NCBI GenBank assembly: GCA_963736445.1
Contig: CAVTOY010000006.1
Location: forward strand, 62,001 to 126,000
Reading direction: 5' to 3'
DNA: 64,000 nt
Origin: Thiosocius sp963736445
GTDB taxonomy: Bacteria; Pseudomonadota; Gammaproteobacteria; Chromatiales; Chromatiaceae
Shown here: piece by piece, positions 32,953 to 41,967 of the stretch
How positions within the stretch are numbered: the first letter of the stretch is position 1
How the letters are laid out: the number at the start of each line of letters is the position of its first letter
Made by a program: the position numbers and the translations under genes
The notes under the pieces: generated by a model
What the model was told of the DNA's origin: nothing
The model's database searches: none
The model's input: only the letters and a program-made list of their open reading frames with translations

Positions 32953-33509
32953 AGCAGTTTCTCCACGGCGTCGATGACGGTGTTGCTGTCCGGCGCGGTA
33001 AAACTCAGGAAGTTGTCGACCAGCCGTCCGTTGCGATCGAGCAGATACTTATGGAAATTCCACTTGGGGTATCTCCCAGCCGCTTCGCCCAAGCCCCGAA
33101 AGAACGGATCCGCCTTTCCTTTGCTGACATGGGTCTTCGCGAACATCGGGAATTTCACACTGTAGGTCAGACGACAAAAATCCTTGATCTGCTCTTCCGT
33201 GCCCGGCTCTTGGTTGCCAAAATCATTCGACGGAAATCCCAAGACGACGAGCCCGCGGTCGCGAAACTTGGCGTAGAGGGCCTCTAGACCTTCGTACTGG
33301 CCCGTGAAGGCGCACCTACTGGCGGTGTTGACTACCAGTACGACTTTTCCGTGATAAGCCTGTTGAAGGTTGACCGTCTCTTCACTCCCGAGCCGCCGCG
33401 CGTCAAAATCCAGCAGGTTGCTGACCACCGGGGTGTTGGCCTGAGCGCTGCCGAAGCCGAGAAGTGCCGCCAAGCCCAGGCCTTTGAACTGCTTGTGTAC
33501 AGGTTTCAT
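32949..33509 (-). CDS. Periplasmic glutathione-peroxidase-family protein
   Basis: A 186-residue peroxidase. The N-terminal signal peptide (LGLAALLGFGSAQANT) indicates export. The peroxidatic site is VNTASRCAFTGQYEGLEALY with Cys instead of selenocysteine, followed by GFPSNDFGNQEPGT with the conserved Gln and a final YPKWNFHKYLLD block with Trp-Asn. It reduces hydroperoxides, probably lipid peroxides, with a thiol donor. It is first in the minus-strand unit and its promoter faces that of the FAD oxidase operon. Confidence 0.9.
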   Translation of the reverse strand: MKPVHKQFKGLGLAALLGFGSAQANTPVVSNLLDFDARRLGSEETVNLQQAYHGKVVLVVNTASRCAFTGQYEGLEALYAKFRDRGLVVLGFPSNDFGNQEPGTEEQIKDFCRLTYSVKFPMFAKTHVSKGKADPFFRGLGEAAGRYPKWNFHKYLLDRNGRLVDNFLSFTAPDSNTVIDAVEKLL

Positions 33510-33537
33510 GTGGTTTTGCTTGATTTCCTGGCTTTTT

Positions 33538-33555
33538 TGTATAGCGTATGTATAG
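33538..33555. promoter_or_regulatory. 11-bp direct repeat, candidate MerR/CarH-type operator
   Basis: TGTATAG occurs at 33538-33544 and again at 33549-33555, exactly one 11-bp step apart. The second copy overlaps a plus-strand -10-like TATAGT (33551-33556). On the minus strand a TTGCAT (33578-33573), 17-bp spacer and TATACA (33554-33549) lie across it. CarH/LitR regulators are known to bind such 11-bp direct repeats. The site separates gpx-DUF3429-merR from the FAD oxidase-DUF1365-cfa operon and could control both. Confidence 0.5.
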
Positions 33556-33604
33556 TGAAATCTTCGATCGAATGCAATAAAAACCAGACAAAGCGGGATT
33601 GTTA

Positions 33605-34939
33605 ATGGACAAAAACAGACGATTGGCCGTTGTCGGGAGCGGCATCAGCGGGACAATAGCGGCATGGTTGTTGCGCAGCGAGCCGGGCGTCCGGCTATTC
33701 GAGGCCGACACGCGTTTTGGCGGCCACACTAATACGGCACGCGTCGACGACCAGGATGGGCGGTTCGCCGTTGACACCGGCTTCATGGTATTCAACCGGG
33801 AGAACTATCCGCTGCTATCGGCCCTATTCGAGCACCTGGGTGTGGCTGCCTATCCTACGGACATGTCGTTTTCTGCATCTTTCGACAACGGCCGGCTCGA
33901 GTACGCCGGTACCAGCCTCGACACCCTGTTCGGGCAGCGTCGCAACCTGGTCAGCGGGCGCTTCTGGGGCCTGCTGTGGAGCATCGTGCGCTTTAATAGA
34001 GCCGCGCAACGCGCGCTGCGCCTGCCGCCGGCGGCGGATGTCTCGCTCGGCGACTTTCTCGACCGCGGCGGTTTCGATGAGCGCTTCCGCGCTCAGTATC
34101 TCTATCCAATGGCCGCCGCTATCTGGTCATGCCCGCGCGGGCAGATCGCACGATTCCCCGCACTGAGCTTTCTGCGTTTCTTTGCCAACCATGGCCTGAT
34201 ACGTCTGGCTGACCGGCCGCAGTGGCTGACGGTAAACGGGGGCGCCAGCACCTACATGCAGCGACTGGTCGCTGACCTTGGCGAGCGCGCAGTGACGAAT
34301 TCACGCGTCGCCCGAATCGAACGTAGTAAGGAAGAAGTCACGCTGATCTTTGCCGACGGCCGGCGCGAGGCGTTCGACGACGTTGTGCTGGCGTGTCACA
34401 GTGATCAGTCGCTGGCGCTGCTCGCAGATCCAAGCGCATCGGAGCGCCAGATTCTCAGTGCGATACCCTATCAAGCAAATCGCGTGTTTCTGCACCGCGA
34501 CGCCGACCTGATGCCGCGGGCACGCCGCGTCTGGTCCTCCTGGAATTACCTGAGCGAACCAGCCGGTGACGCGTCGCGGGCCGTCAGCGTGACATACTGG
34601 ATGAACTCGTTGCAGCGCCTGTCCACCCGTCAGGACTACTTTGTGAGCCTCAACCCTCTGCGCGAGCCTCGCGCCGAAACGGTCGTCGATTGCTATGAAT
34701 ACCATCACCCGGTATTCGATGCGGCGGCACTGGCGGCACAGAAACAGCTGCACCGCATCCAGGGGCGTGCCCGCACCTGGTTTGCGGGCGCCTGGACGGG
34801 CTTTGGATTTCACGAGGACGGCATGCGGTCCGGCGTCGAGGTCGCTCACGCATTGGGTGCGAGGATCCCGTGGGCTTCTGAAGTCCAAGCATCACGTAAC
34901 CTTACGCTGATCCCGCAACTGGTAGGCCAGGCGGCATGA
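33605..34939 (+). CDS. NAD(P)/FAD-binding amine-oxidase-like protein
   Basis: A 444-residue flavoprotein. It starts RRLAVVGSGISGTIAAWLL, an FAD Rossmann motif, continues with RFGGHTNTARV, and ends FAGAWTGFGFHEDGMRSGVEVA, the C-terminal FAD contact. Homologues next to DUF1365 and cfa genes belong to lipid-modifying clusters. Related enzymes of Rhodobacter take part in making furan fatty acids, so a fatty-acyl desaturase or oxidase role is plausible but inferred. The start at ATG 33605 places the FAD motif near residue 8. The stop overlaps the next start (ATGA). Confidence 0.88.
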   Translation: MDKNRRLAVVGSGISGTIAAWLLRSEPGVRLFEADTRFGGHTNTARVDDQDGRFAVDTGFMVFNRENYPLLSALFEHLGVAAYPTDMSFSASFDNGRLEYAGTSLDTLFGQRRNLVSGRFWGLLWSIVRFNRAAQRALRLPPAADVSLGDFLDRGGFDERFRAQYLYPMAAAIWSCPRGQIARFPALSFLRFFANHGLIRLADRPQWLTVNGGASTYMQRLVADLGERAVTNSRVARIERSKEEVTLIFADGRREAFDDVVLACHSDQSLALLADPSASERQILSAIPYQANRVFLHRDADLMPRARRVWSSWNYLSEPAGDASRAVSVTYWMNSLQRLSTRQDYFVSLNPLREPRAETVVDCYEYHHPVFDAAALAAQKQLHRIQGRARTWFAGAWTGFGFHEDGMRSGVEVAHALGARIPWASEVQASRNLTLIPQLVGQAA

Positions 34940-35709
34940 GTCTGTCATCGGACGTGGTCAGTCTGTACAGCGCCGAGGTAAGGCACCGACGGTTCTTTAC
35001 GGCCGCCTACCGATTTCGCTATCGCGTGTTCAGCTTGCTGCTGGACATCGATTCGATCGATCAGGCGGCAAAGACGACGCCGGTGTTCTCGCGCAATCGC
35101 TTCAACCTCCTGAGTTTCTACGACCAAGATCACCTCCCGGAAGGCAGTTGCGACCTGCGTGTCTGGGCCGAACACGTCCTATCCAGCCACGGACTCGACG
35201 GCGGCGCGCTTAAGATTCGCCTGCTGTGCTTTCCGCGCCTCCTGGGTTGGGTTTTTAATCCGCTCAGCCTGTGGTTTTGTGAGACCGCCGAGGGGCGCCC
35301 CGCCGCGGTTATTGCCGAGGTCCGCAACACCTTTGGCGAGCGACATTGCTACCTGCTTCGGCCCGGCCCTGGACAGTTGGAATGGCCGCTGTGCGACCGC
35401 CATACCAAGGATTTTCATGTCTCACCCTTCATCGGAATGCAGGCAAGCTACGATTTCGAGTTGGCGCGGCCGGACGAGGAGCTCCGCGTGCTCATCCGCG
35501 AGTTCGATGGCGATCGTCTGATGTTGATAGCCAGCCAGACCGGGCAGCGACGGCCGTTCACGACGTGGCAGATTCTCTGGCAGACATTGCGCGTGCCAGC
35601 ACAGACGCTGAAGGTCATAGCGGCCATTCATTGGCAAGCGCTCAAGATTTGGTTAAAAGGGGAGCGCTTTCATCGTAAACCTGTGCCACCGACCGAAGAG
35701 GTGAGTTGA
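34936..35709 (+). CDS. DUF1365 protein
   Basis: A 257-residue protein with the family opening LYSAEVRHRRFFTAAYRFRYRVFSLLLDIDSID, the RLLCFPRLLGWVFNPLSLWFC block and NTFGERHCYLL. DUF1365 proteins are regularly encoded between an FAD oxidase and a cyclopropane synthase, exactly as here, and are thought to take part in modifying membrane lipids under stress. No catalytic mechanism is known. The gene is coupled to its upstream neighbour by a 4-bp overlap and is followed 1 bp later by the cfa-like gene. Confidence 0.92.
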   Translation: MSLSSDVVSLYSAEVRHRRFFTAAYRFRYRVFSLLLDIDSIDQAAKTTPVFSRNRFNLLSFYDQDHLPEGSCDLRVWAEHVLSSHGLDGGALKIRLLCFPRLLGWVFNPLSLWFCETAEGRPAAVIAEVRNTFGERHCYLLRPGPGQLEWPLCDRHTKDFHVSPFIGMQASYDFELARPDEELRVLIREFDGDRLMLIASQTGQRRPFTTWQILWQTLRVPAQTLKVIAAIHWQALKIWLKGERFHRKPVPPTEEVS

Positions 35710-35710
35710 C

Positions 35711-36934
35711 ATGCGTTCGCAGACGGGTTCTCTCGCTGTCGAAATGCCACCAGTTGCTGAGATGGCATGGTATGAGCGACGGCTCATAGATCAAATGACG
35801 CGGCTGCGGAGCGGCTCGCTCCAAGTCGCGCTGCCCACGATTCGCCCCTTTGTACTCCGGGGGACGGAGTCGGGCCCGGCGGCGGATGTGGTGATTGGGC
35901 GCCCAGCGGCGCTCCTTCGCCGGCTTTTTTGGCGCGGCGATCTCGGCTTCGCCGAAGGCTTTATCGCCGGCGACTGGACGTCCGCGAATCTCGCCGCACT
36001 GCTCGAGCTGCTGGCGGTGAATCTCGATGTCTACGCCGAATCCGACACCCGGCATCCGCTGACTCGGGCGACCGTCCGCATGCAGCATTGGCTCAACCGC
36101 AACAGCCGGCGCGGCAGCCGGCGCAATATTGCGGCGCATTACGATTTGGGCAACGATTTCTATTCGCAGTGGCTAGATTCTACGATGACCTATTCTGCGG
36201 CGATCTTCGATCAGGGTGGGCCGCTAAATGTCGCTCAGCATCGGAAGTATGCGCAGATGTTAAAGCTGCTTGATGCATCGCCCGGGCAGCATATCCTCGA
36301 GATAGGCTGCGGCTGGGGCGGCTTCGCCGAGTATGCGGCAAGCCAGGGTTTTCAGGTGACCGGCATTACGCTGTCGCGCGAGCAGCTCGAGTATGCCCAG
36401 GCACGCATAGCGGAGGCCGGTCTGGCTGAACGCGTTCAGCTGCGGTTATGTGATTACCGCGATTTCGAGGGGCAGGTCGATCATATCGTGTCGATCGAGA
36501 TGTTCGAGGCGGTCGGTCACCAGTACTGGCAGAGTTACTTCTCGACGCTCAGCCGGTGCCTGCGACCGGGAGGGCGTGCTGCATTGCAGGTGATCACCAT
36601 CGACGAGGCGTATTTCGAGGCATACGCCGCAAATCCGGGCGGCTTTATTCAGACCTACATCTTCCCTGGCGGAATGTTGCCGACCAAGGGCCATCTGCCG
36701 CAGCTGGCCGCGGGGGCAGGCCTAATACAGCAGCGTATCGCGGCTTTCGGGCTCGATTATGCGGATACCCTTGCACATTGGCACGCCAAATTCGATCGCT
36801 GCACCGAATGGCTAGAGGCTCACGGTTACGATGAAAGATTCCGCCGCATGTGGCGCTATTACCTGGCATTCTGCGAGGCAGGGTTCCGCGCTCGCCAGAT
36901 CGATGTGGTCCAGTGTGCGTTGGCTCGACCCTGA
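35711..36934 (+). CDS. cfa: Cyclopropane-fatty-acyl-phospholipid synthase family protein
   Basis: A 407-residue SAM-dependent methyltransferase. The core begins NIAAHYDLGNDFYSQWLDSTMTYSAAIF, the SAM-binding loop is ILEIGCGWGGFAEYAA near residue 196, and VSIEMFEAVGHQYWQSYF and GGFIQTYIFPGGMLP follow. These motifs fit Cfa, which methylates unsaturated acyl chains of membrane phospholipids. In this cluster it could alternatively be a methylase for furan or branched fatty acids. It is the last gene of the three-gene operon. A repeat end follows 11 bp after its stop. Confidence 0.92.
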   Translation: MRSQTGSLAVEMPPVAEMAWYERRLIDQMTRLRSGSLQVALPTIRPFVLRGTESGPAADVVIGRPAALLRRLFWRGDLGFAEGFIAGDWTSANLAALLELLAVNLDVYAESDTRHPLTRATVRMQHWLNRNSRRGSRRNIAAHYDLGNDFYSQWLDSTMTYSAAIFDQGGPLNVAQHRKYAQMLKLLDASPGQHILEIGCGWGGFAEYAASQGFQVTGITLSREQLEYAQARIAEAGLAERVQLRLCDYRDFEGQVDHIVSIEMFEAVGHQYWQSYFSTLSRCLRPGGRAALQVITIDEAYFEAYAANPGGFIQTYIFPGGMLPTKGHLPQLAAGAGLIQQRIAAFGLDYADTLAHWHAKFDRCTEWLEAHGYDERFRRMWRYYLAFCEAGFRARQIDVVQCALARP

Positions 36935-36945
36935 GTCGCGCTCAA

Positions 36946-36971
36946 GGAAATCGGTGAGATTTGCAGGCTAG
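36946..36971. repeat. Solo end of the CTAGCC palindromic repeat at a stop codon
   Basis: GGAAATCGGTGAGATTTGCAGGCTAG equals the left end of the 184-bp repeat in reverse. It fills most of the 33-bp gap between the convergent cfa and M42 peptidase genes. Its outer CTAG (36968-36971) contains the TAG stop of the peptidase. Confidence 0.8.
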
Positions 36972-38077
36972 GCCGGCTGCATCGGGAAGCCGAAGCGCGG
37001 GCCGATGTCGTCTTGGTCGCGCAGGAATAGCGGCGGAGACTGCATATAGACCGTGACCAGTTTGGTCAACGACTCGAGCGCATTCCAGTGGATGCGCTCC
37101 CAGCCATGCGAACCGTCGACACCAAAGGTGGCCAGTGCGGTGCGCAAGTCGGCGCCCGACTCCACTGCCGCTGCGCTGTCGGAGCGATAGAAGCGAAAGA
37201 TGTCCCGCTGATAAGGTATTTCGAACTCCTGGCATAGCCGGATGAGATAGTTGGTCAGGTGATAATCGAACGGGCCGCTCATGTCTGCCATGCAGATGGT
37301 GACACCAAACTCGCTGGAATTCTGGCCCGGCGCCGTGGTGCCATTGTCCAACGTCAGCATCTCGGAGACGTCGCCATGCAGCACAGCGGAGGCGCCGGAG
37401 CCGACCTCTTCCGAGATCGTGAACAGGGGGTGGCAGTCGACAGGTAGCTTGATCTTGCTATCTACCACCGCCTTGACGGCGCCGAGCAACACGGCCGCAC
37501 CGGCCTTGTCGTCGAGGTGTCGCGAGATGATGTAGCCATTTTCCAGAACTTCAGGCTGTGGATCGATGGCAACAAAATCGCCGACATGCACGCCAAGCCG
37601 CATCAGGTCTTTGCGCGAGTAGCAGACCTCGTCGACGCGCAGTTCGACGTTTTGCCAATTGGACGGCTGCTTGTCGACCTCGTCCGCAAAGGTATGCCCG
37701 GATGCCTTCAACGGCAGAATAGTGCCGCGATGGGAGCTCATGTCGGTAAACAGCGTTACCCTTGCGCCCTCGGCGAAGCGGGCGTTCCAGTGACCTATAG
37801 GAACCAGCTCGAGGCGCCCATTGTCCTTGAGCCCCTTGACCATTGCGCCGAGGGTGTCGATATGCGCCACGATGGCGCGGTCCGGGCTGCTGCGCTCTCC
37901 GTTTAGCGTGGCACGGATAGCGCCGCGTCGCGTCAGCTCGACCTGGACTCCCAGTTTGTCGAGTTCGTCGGCGACCAGATGGACTGCGCGATCGGTATAA
38001 CCGCTCGGACTGGGCGTGTTCAATAGCCGAAAAAGCACATCCTGGATGTAGGTCTGGTCGATCGGCAGTTTCTTCAT
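36968..38077 (-). CDS. M42-family peptidase of the NAGGN osmoprotectant system
   Basis: A 369-residue metallopeptidase-like protein. Metal-binding pattern: AHIDTLGAMVKGL (His-x-Asp near residue 71), RHLDDKAGAAVLLG with the Asp ligand, and TISEEVGSGAS with the catalytic Glu pair. It lacks a signal peptide. Proteins of this type are encoded beside the N-acetylglutaminylglutamine synthetase and amidotransferase genes, as here, and are thought to degrade or recycle the osmolyte. A 269-bp mobile-type element separates it from ngg. Its stop TAG lies in a repeat end. Confidence 0.88.
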   Translation of the reverse strand: MKKLPIDQTYIQDVLFRLLNTPSPSGYTDRAVHLVADELDKLGVQVELTRRGAIRATLNGERSSPDRAIVAHIDTLGAMVKGLKDNGRLELVPIGHWNARFAEGARVTLFTDMSSHRGTILPLKASGHTFADEVDKQPSNWQNVELRVDEVCYSRKDLMRLGVHVGDFVAIDPQPEVLENGYIISRHLDDKAGAAVLLGAVKAVVDSKIKLPVDCHPLFTISEEVGSGASAVLHGDVSEMLTLDNGTTAPGQNSSEFGVTICMADMSGPFDYHLTNYLIRLCQEFEIPYQRDIFRFYRSDSAAAVESGADLRTALATFGVDGSHGWERIHWNALESLTKLVTVYMQSPPLFLRDQDDIGPRFGFPMQPA

Positions 38078-38181
38078 ACAAGGTCCAGTCGGGGTTGGGG
38101 TATGCCGGGCAGCACGTCTACTGCATTGTATTTCAATGCCCAGCCATACGCGCCATGACCGGACACAAAGCGCGGTCTTGG

Positions 38182-38450
38182 CTAGCAGCCTGTCGGACTT
38201 ACTATGAAGGCAATTTCACACCCGACACGGTATTTGCGTTTCGCCAACAAATAGCGGCATTTTTTTGCTTCAGGTGTCGGATGTGCTGTTGCCGCATTAG
38301 TAACGCTGTTTGGCTGCAAATACCTGGATAGCGATCAACTCCGCTTATCCTCTTGGTCAAATAGCCGGGCAATTCTCCTCAGACGATAACCTGATTTGAC
38401 TTGCTCCCAGTGATTCTCGCCGCAAACGGTCAAGTGCGACAGGCTGCTAG
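38182..38450. mobile_element. 269-bp MITE-like element between ngg and the M42 peptidase gene
   Basis: The ends CTAGCAGCCTGTCGGACTTA (38182-38201) and, on the opposite strand, CTAGCAGCCTGTCGCACTTG (38450-38431) form a 20-bp inverted repeat with two mismatches. No complete reading frame lies inside. The block 38301-38342 recurs at 3350-3391. Its right-hand CTAG holds the stop codon of ngg. It is probably the shell of a deleted insertion sequence. It lies within the osmolyte operon, so the peptidase may depend on read-through or on a promoter inside it. Confidence 0.75.
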
Positions 38451-40186
38451 CGCTCCGCAGTCTTTGGAAATAGTAGGTCGATGAAGCGTTCAGCGGTCGG
38501 CTGCGGCTCGTGGTTCGCCAGGCCCGGACGCTCGTTCGCCTCAATGATGACGTAGTCGGCGCCCGTCGGGTCGGGGACAACGAAATCGAGCCCGGTGACC
38601 GGAATATCGATCGCCGCCGCGGCGCTAACCGCTGCCTTGCGCAGTGCCGGGTGCAGTTTCAACGTCACATCGTGGATAGTCCCACCAGTGTGCAGGTTGG
38701 CGGTCTTGCGCACCGTCAGATAGTCACCGTATGGCAGGATGTCGTCCATTGAGAAGCCGGCTTCCTCGACGCAGCGCTCGGTTTCGCGATCGAGCGGTAT
38801 CCGGCTTTCGCCGCCAGTGGCGGCCTCGCGGCGGCGACTCTGTTTTTCGATCAACTGGCGGATGCTGTCGCGGCCGGTACCCTGGATGCGCGGCGGCTTG
38901 CGCGTGGCTGCGGCAATCACTTTGCCATCGATCACGATGATCCGCAGGTCGCCTCCGCGCACGTATTCTTCCAGCAAAACGTTCTCGCAAAACTTCTTCG
39001 CCTCATCGATTGCGGCGCGCAACGCGGCGGCATCGCGCACATCGACGCTGATTCCGTTGCCCTGTTCGCCGCGAGCGGGTTTTACCACTAAGGCGCCGTG
39101 CTGTTCGAGAAATCGCTCTGCCTGGCCGATGTCCTTCACCAACAGCTGTTCCGGTACCCGCAGATTGGCGCGGCGAAGCAGCCTGTGGGTGACCGCCTTG
39201 TCATCGCAGCGGCTCATCGCGATCGAGGTCGTCAATTCGCTCAGTGACTCGCGACAGGTGATACTGCGGCCACCCAGCGAGAGCTCAAAGAAGCCTCCCT
39301 CGGCATCCAGCACATCCACTGCAATACCTCGCCGCTGCGCCTCGCGGGTGATGATCTGGGCGTACGGGTTCAGCTTTTCTTCGGGTTGGGCGCCGGTGAA
39401 CAGCGGTTCGTTGAACGAGTTCTTGTTCTTGACCGTAAACACACTGATCCGCCTGAACTTGAGCCGTTCGTAGAGACGGATCGCCTCGCGATTGTTGTGC
39501 ATCACGGAAAGGTCGAGATAGCTTCGGCCGCGGCCTATGAAATATTCCGCCATATGCCGCACCAGGGCCTGCCCGACGCCCGGGTGGCGCGCCTGCGGAT
39601 CGACCGCCAGCGCCCACAGGCTGGCCCCCTGTTCCGGGTCGGCGAATGCTTCAACATGATCGATCCCGGTGGCAACGCCGAGAATCTCGCCGGTGTGGAT
39701 ATCTGCGGCAATGAAGAACTGTACCGTCCGCGAAGTCCGCATGTTCCACATGAACTCGATCGGCGGCGGTATCATCCGCCGCGCCAGGTAGACGCGGTGC
39801 ACCGCCTCGGCATCTTCCCGGCTGTTCATCAGGCGTACGCTGAAACCGCGCGGCCGTAGCTGTGCCACCGTGTAGCGATCCAGCCAGAGACGATAGCTGT
39901 GGGAGGGGTCAAGGAACAGGTTCTGCGGCTCCATCGCCAGCAGCACATGCGGATCGCTGACATAGAACGCGATATCCCGCTTGCCGGGCAGTTCGGCCAA
40001 CAGTGCGTCGGCCAGTCTGCGATTATCCCGAAATGTATGGGCAAAAATCAGCCGACCCCAGCCGCAGTCGATAATTGCGTCGGCCTTTGGGGTCGGTTTG
40101 CCGCGCTCGGTAGTCGGTTCGGCCCCGGACAGACTGGGCGCCCTTTGTCGTAACAGTCGCGTGCGATAATGTTCCTCTTTGCTCAT
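38447..40186 (-). CDS. ngg: N-acetylglutaminylglutamine synthetase (GNAT and ATP-grasp fusion)
   Basis: A 579-residue two-domain enzyme for the first steps of N-acetylglutaminylglutamine amide, a dipeptide osmoprotectant. The N-terminal half contains a GNAT acetyltransferase (LWALAVDPQARHPGVGQALVRHMAEYFIGRG near residues 195-225, then SVMHNNREAIRLYERLKFRRI). The C-terminal half is an ATP-grasp ligase (VVKPARGEQGNGISVDV, ENVLLEEYVRGGDLRIIVIDGKVIAA, and YVIIEANERPGL as the metal site). Its gene lies 8 bp after the asnO-like gene. The stop TAG is contained in the end of the 269-bp element. Confidence 0.92.
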   Translation of the reverse strand: MSKEEHYRTRLLRQRAPSLSGAEPTTERGKPTPKADAIIDCGWGRLIFAHTFRDNRRLADALLAELPGKRDIAFYVSDPHVLLAMEPQNLFLDPSHSYRLWLDRYTVAQLRPRGFSVRLMNSREDAEAVHRVYLARRMIPPPIEFMWNMRTSRTVQFFIAADIHTGEILGVATGIDHVEAFADPEQGASLWALAVDPQARHPGVGQALVRHMAEYFIGRGRSYLDLSVMHNNREAIRLYERLKFRRISVFTVKNKNSFNEPLFTGAQPEEKLNPYAQIITREAQRRGIAVDVLDAEGGFFELSLGGRSITCRESLSELTTSIAMSRCDDKAVTHRLLRRANLRVPEQLLVKDIGQAERFLEQHGALVVKPARGEQGNGISVDVRDAAALRAAIDEAKKFCENVLLEEYVRGGDLRIIVIDGKVIAAATRKPPRIQGTGRDSIRQLIEKQSRRREAATGGESRIPLDRETERCVEEAGFSMDDILPYGDYLTVRKTANLHTGGTIHDVTLKLHPALRKAAVSAAAAIDIPVTGLDFVVPDPTGADYVIIEANERPGLANHEPQPTAERFIDLLFPKTAER

Positions 40187-40194
40187 CGTCCTGA

Positions 40195-41967
40195 TCAGAT
40201 GCCGTGCTGCTGTAACCAGATCTCCAGCAGGGCGATCTGCCAGACCTTGGAACCGCGCAGTGGCGTGATGTGCTTTTTGGGCTGATCCATCAGTCGGTTG
40301 AGATAGTCGTCACGGAACAGCTCGCGTTCGCGTGCCGCCGGCCTCGCCAAGGCGTCCTGAACAAATTCTAGGTACTCTCCATCCAGGTACTTCAGTGCCG
40401 GCACTGGAAAATAGCCCTTGGGCCTATCGATGACCTCGTTCGGGATCACCGAACGCGCTGCTTCTTTGATGACGCCCTTGCCGCCTGAGGCAATCTTGAA
40501 CTCGGCGGGGATGCGTGCGGCGAGTTCGACCAGTTCGTGATCCAGGAAGGGGACTCGCGCCTCGAGTCCCCAGGCCATGGTCATGTTATCGACGCGCTTG
40601 ACCGGGTCGTCGACCAGCATTATCTGGGTATCGAGGCGCAGTGCCTTGTCGATCGGGCGCTGCGCGCCGGGCGCACTGAAGTGCTGTGCGACGAAGGCTC
40701 GGCTGAAGTCCTCGCTGACAAAACGCGGATGCACGGCCTCAACAAATTCGCTGTGGTCGCGGTCGAAAAATACCTTTGCGTAGTCGGCGACCGGATCGCT
40801 GCTGTCGCGCAGCGGCGGATACCAGTGGTAGCCGGCGAAAACCTCGTCTGCGCCCTGTCCGCTTTGCACCACCTTCACATGCTTGGCGACCTCTTGCGAG
40901 AGTAGATAAAAGCCGATGACGTCATGGCTGACCATAGGTTCGCTCATCGCCTGGATACAGTGCTGGAGTGCCGGCAGCAAACGCGCCGAGTCGACCCGTA
41001 TTTGATGATGATCGGTACCGAAGTGCCTGGCGATGATGTCCGAATACTCGAACTCGTCACCGGCCTCGTCGTCGACCGATTCGAAGCCGACAGAGAAGGT
41101 GTTAAGGCCGCGCTGCCCCTGTTCGGCGAGCAGGCCTACGATCAGACTCGAATCCAGTCCGCCGGATAGCAATACGCCGACCGGCACGTCGGCGACCAGG
41201 CGGCGCTCAACGGCCTTGCGCAGCGCATCGAGCGTGATCTCCTGCCAGTCCTCATAGGCCAGTTGCTGCTCTTCGGGGCGCGCGCCGAAATGCAGCCGCC
41301 AGAAGCGGTGGTCGCGGCTGCGTCCATCCGCATCGATCACGCGGACTGTCGCGGGCGGCAGTTTGCGTACGCCCTGGATGATCGTGTGCGGTGCCGGCAC
41401 CACTGCGTGGAAGCTCATGTAGTGATGCAGTGCCACCGCGTCGATGTCGGTATCGATATCGCCGCCGGCCAGCAGCGCTGGCAGCGTGGAGGCAAAGCGC
41501 AGGCTGTGCGACGACTCTGTGTAGTACAAGGGCTTGATACCGAAGCGGTCCCTGGCCAGAATCAGGCGGCCCGAGTCGCGCTCCCAGATCGCAAACGCAA
41601 ACATGCCGTGAAATCGGTCCACGCACTCCAACCCCCAGGCGGCATAGGCCTTGAGGATGACCTCGGTATCGCCATCGGAGAAAAAGCGATAACCGAGGGC
41701 GCGCAGTTGAACGCGCAGGTCGCGAAAATTATAGATGCAGCCATTGAACACGATGCCGAGACCCAGCTCGTTGTCGATCATGGGCTGCTGCGCATGTTCG
41801 CTGAGATCGAGGATCTTGAGCCGCTGATGACCAACTGCGAGGCGGCCCGCCTGGTGGATGCCGCTGCCATCCGGGCCGCGTGGGAACAGCACGCGGTTCA
41901 TTCGTGCCACGCGATCTACAGCAGGAAGGGCGTCGTCGAAGCGAATTTCGCCGCAAATTCCACACAT
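40195..41967 (-). CDS. asnO: N-acetylglutaminylglutamine amidotransferase (asparagine synthase family)
   Basis: A 590-residue glutamine-dependent amidotransferase. Cys 2 in MCGICGEIRF is the class II glutaminase nucleophile, and RGPDGSGIHQAG and NGCIYNFRDLR complete that domain. The synthetase domain has the PP-loop VGVLLSGGLDSSLIVGLLAEQG near residue 262 and VVQSGQGADEVFAGYHWYP. With ngg immediately downstream it should amidate the dipeptide to NAGGN. It is the first gene of the operon; its promoter lies in the 167 bp between it and lipB, where I see no unambiguous box. Confidence 0.92.
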   Translation of the reverse strand: MCGICGEIRFDDALPAVDRVARMNRVLFPRGPDGSGIHQAGRLAVGHQRLKILDLSEHAQQPMIDNELGLGIVFNGCIYNFRDLRVQLRALGYRFFSDGDTEVILKAYAAWGLECVDRFHGMFAFAIWERDSGRLILARDRFGIKPLYYTESSHSLRFASTLPALLAGGDIDTDIDAVALHHYMSFHAVVPAPHTIIQGVRKLPPATVRVIDADGRSRDHRFWRLHFGARPEEQQLAYEDWQEITLDALRKAVERRLVADVPVGVLLSGGLDSSLIVGLLAEQGQRGLNTFSVGFESVDDEAGDEFEYSDIIARHFGTDHHQIRVDSARLLPALQHCIQAMSEPMVSHDVIGFYLLSQEVAKHVKVVQSGQGADEVFAGYHWYPPLRDSSDPVADYAKVFFDRDHSEFVEAVHPRFVSEDFSRAFVAQHFSAPGAQRPIDKALRLDTQIMLVDDPVKRVDNMTMAWGLEARVPFLDHELVELAARIPAEFKIASGGKGVIKEAARSVIPNEVIDRPKGYFPVPALKYLDGEYLEFVQDALARPAARERELFRDDYLNRLMDQPKKHITPLRGSKVWQIALLEIWLQQHGI

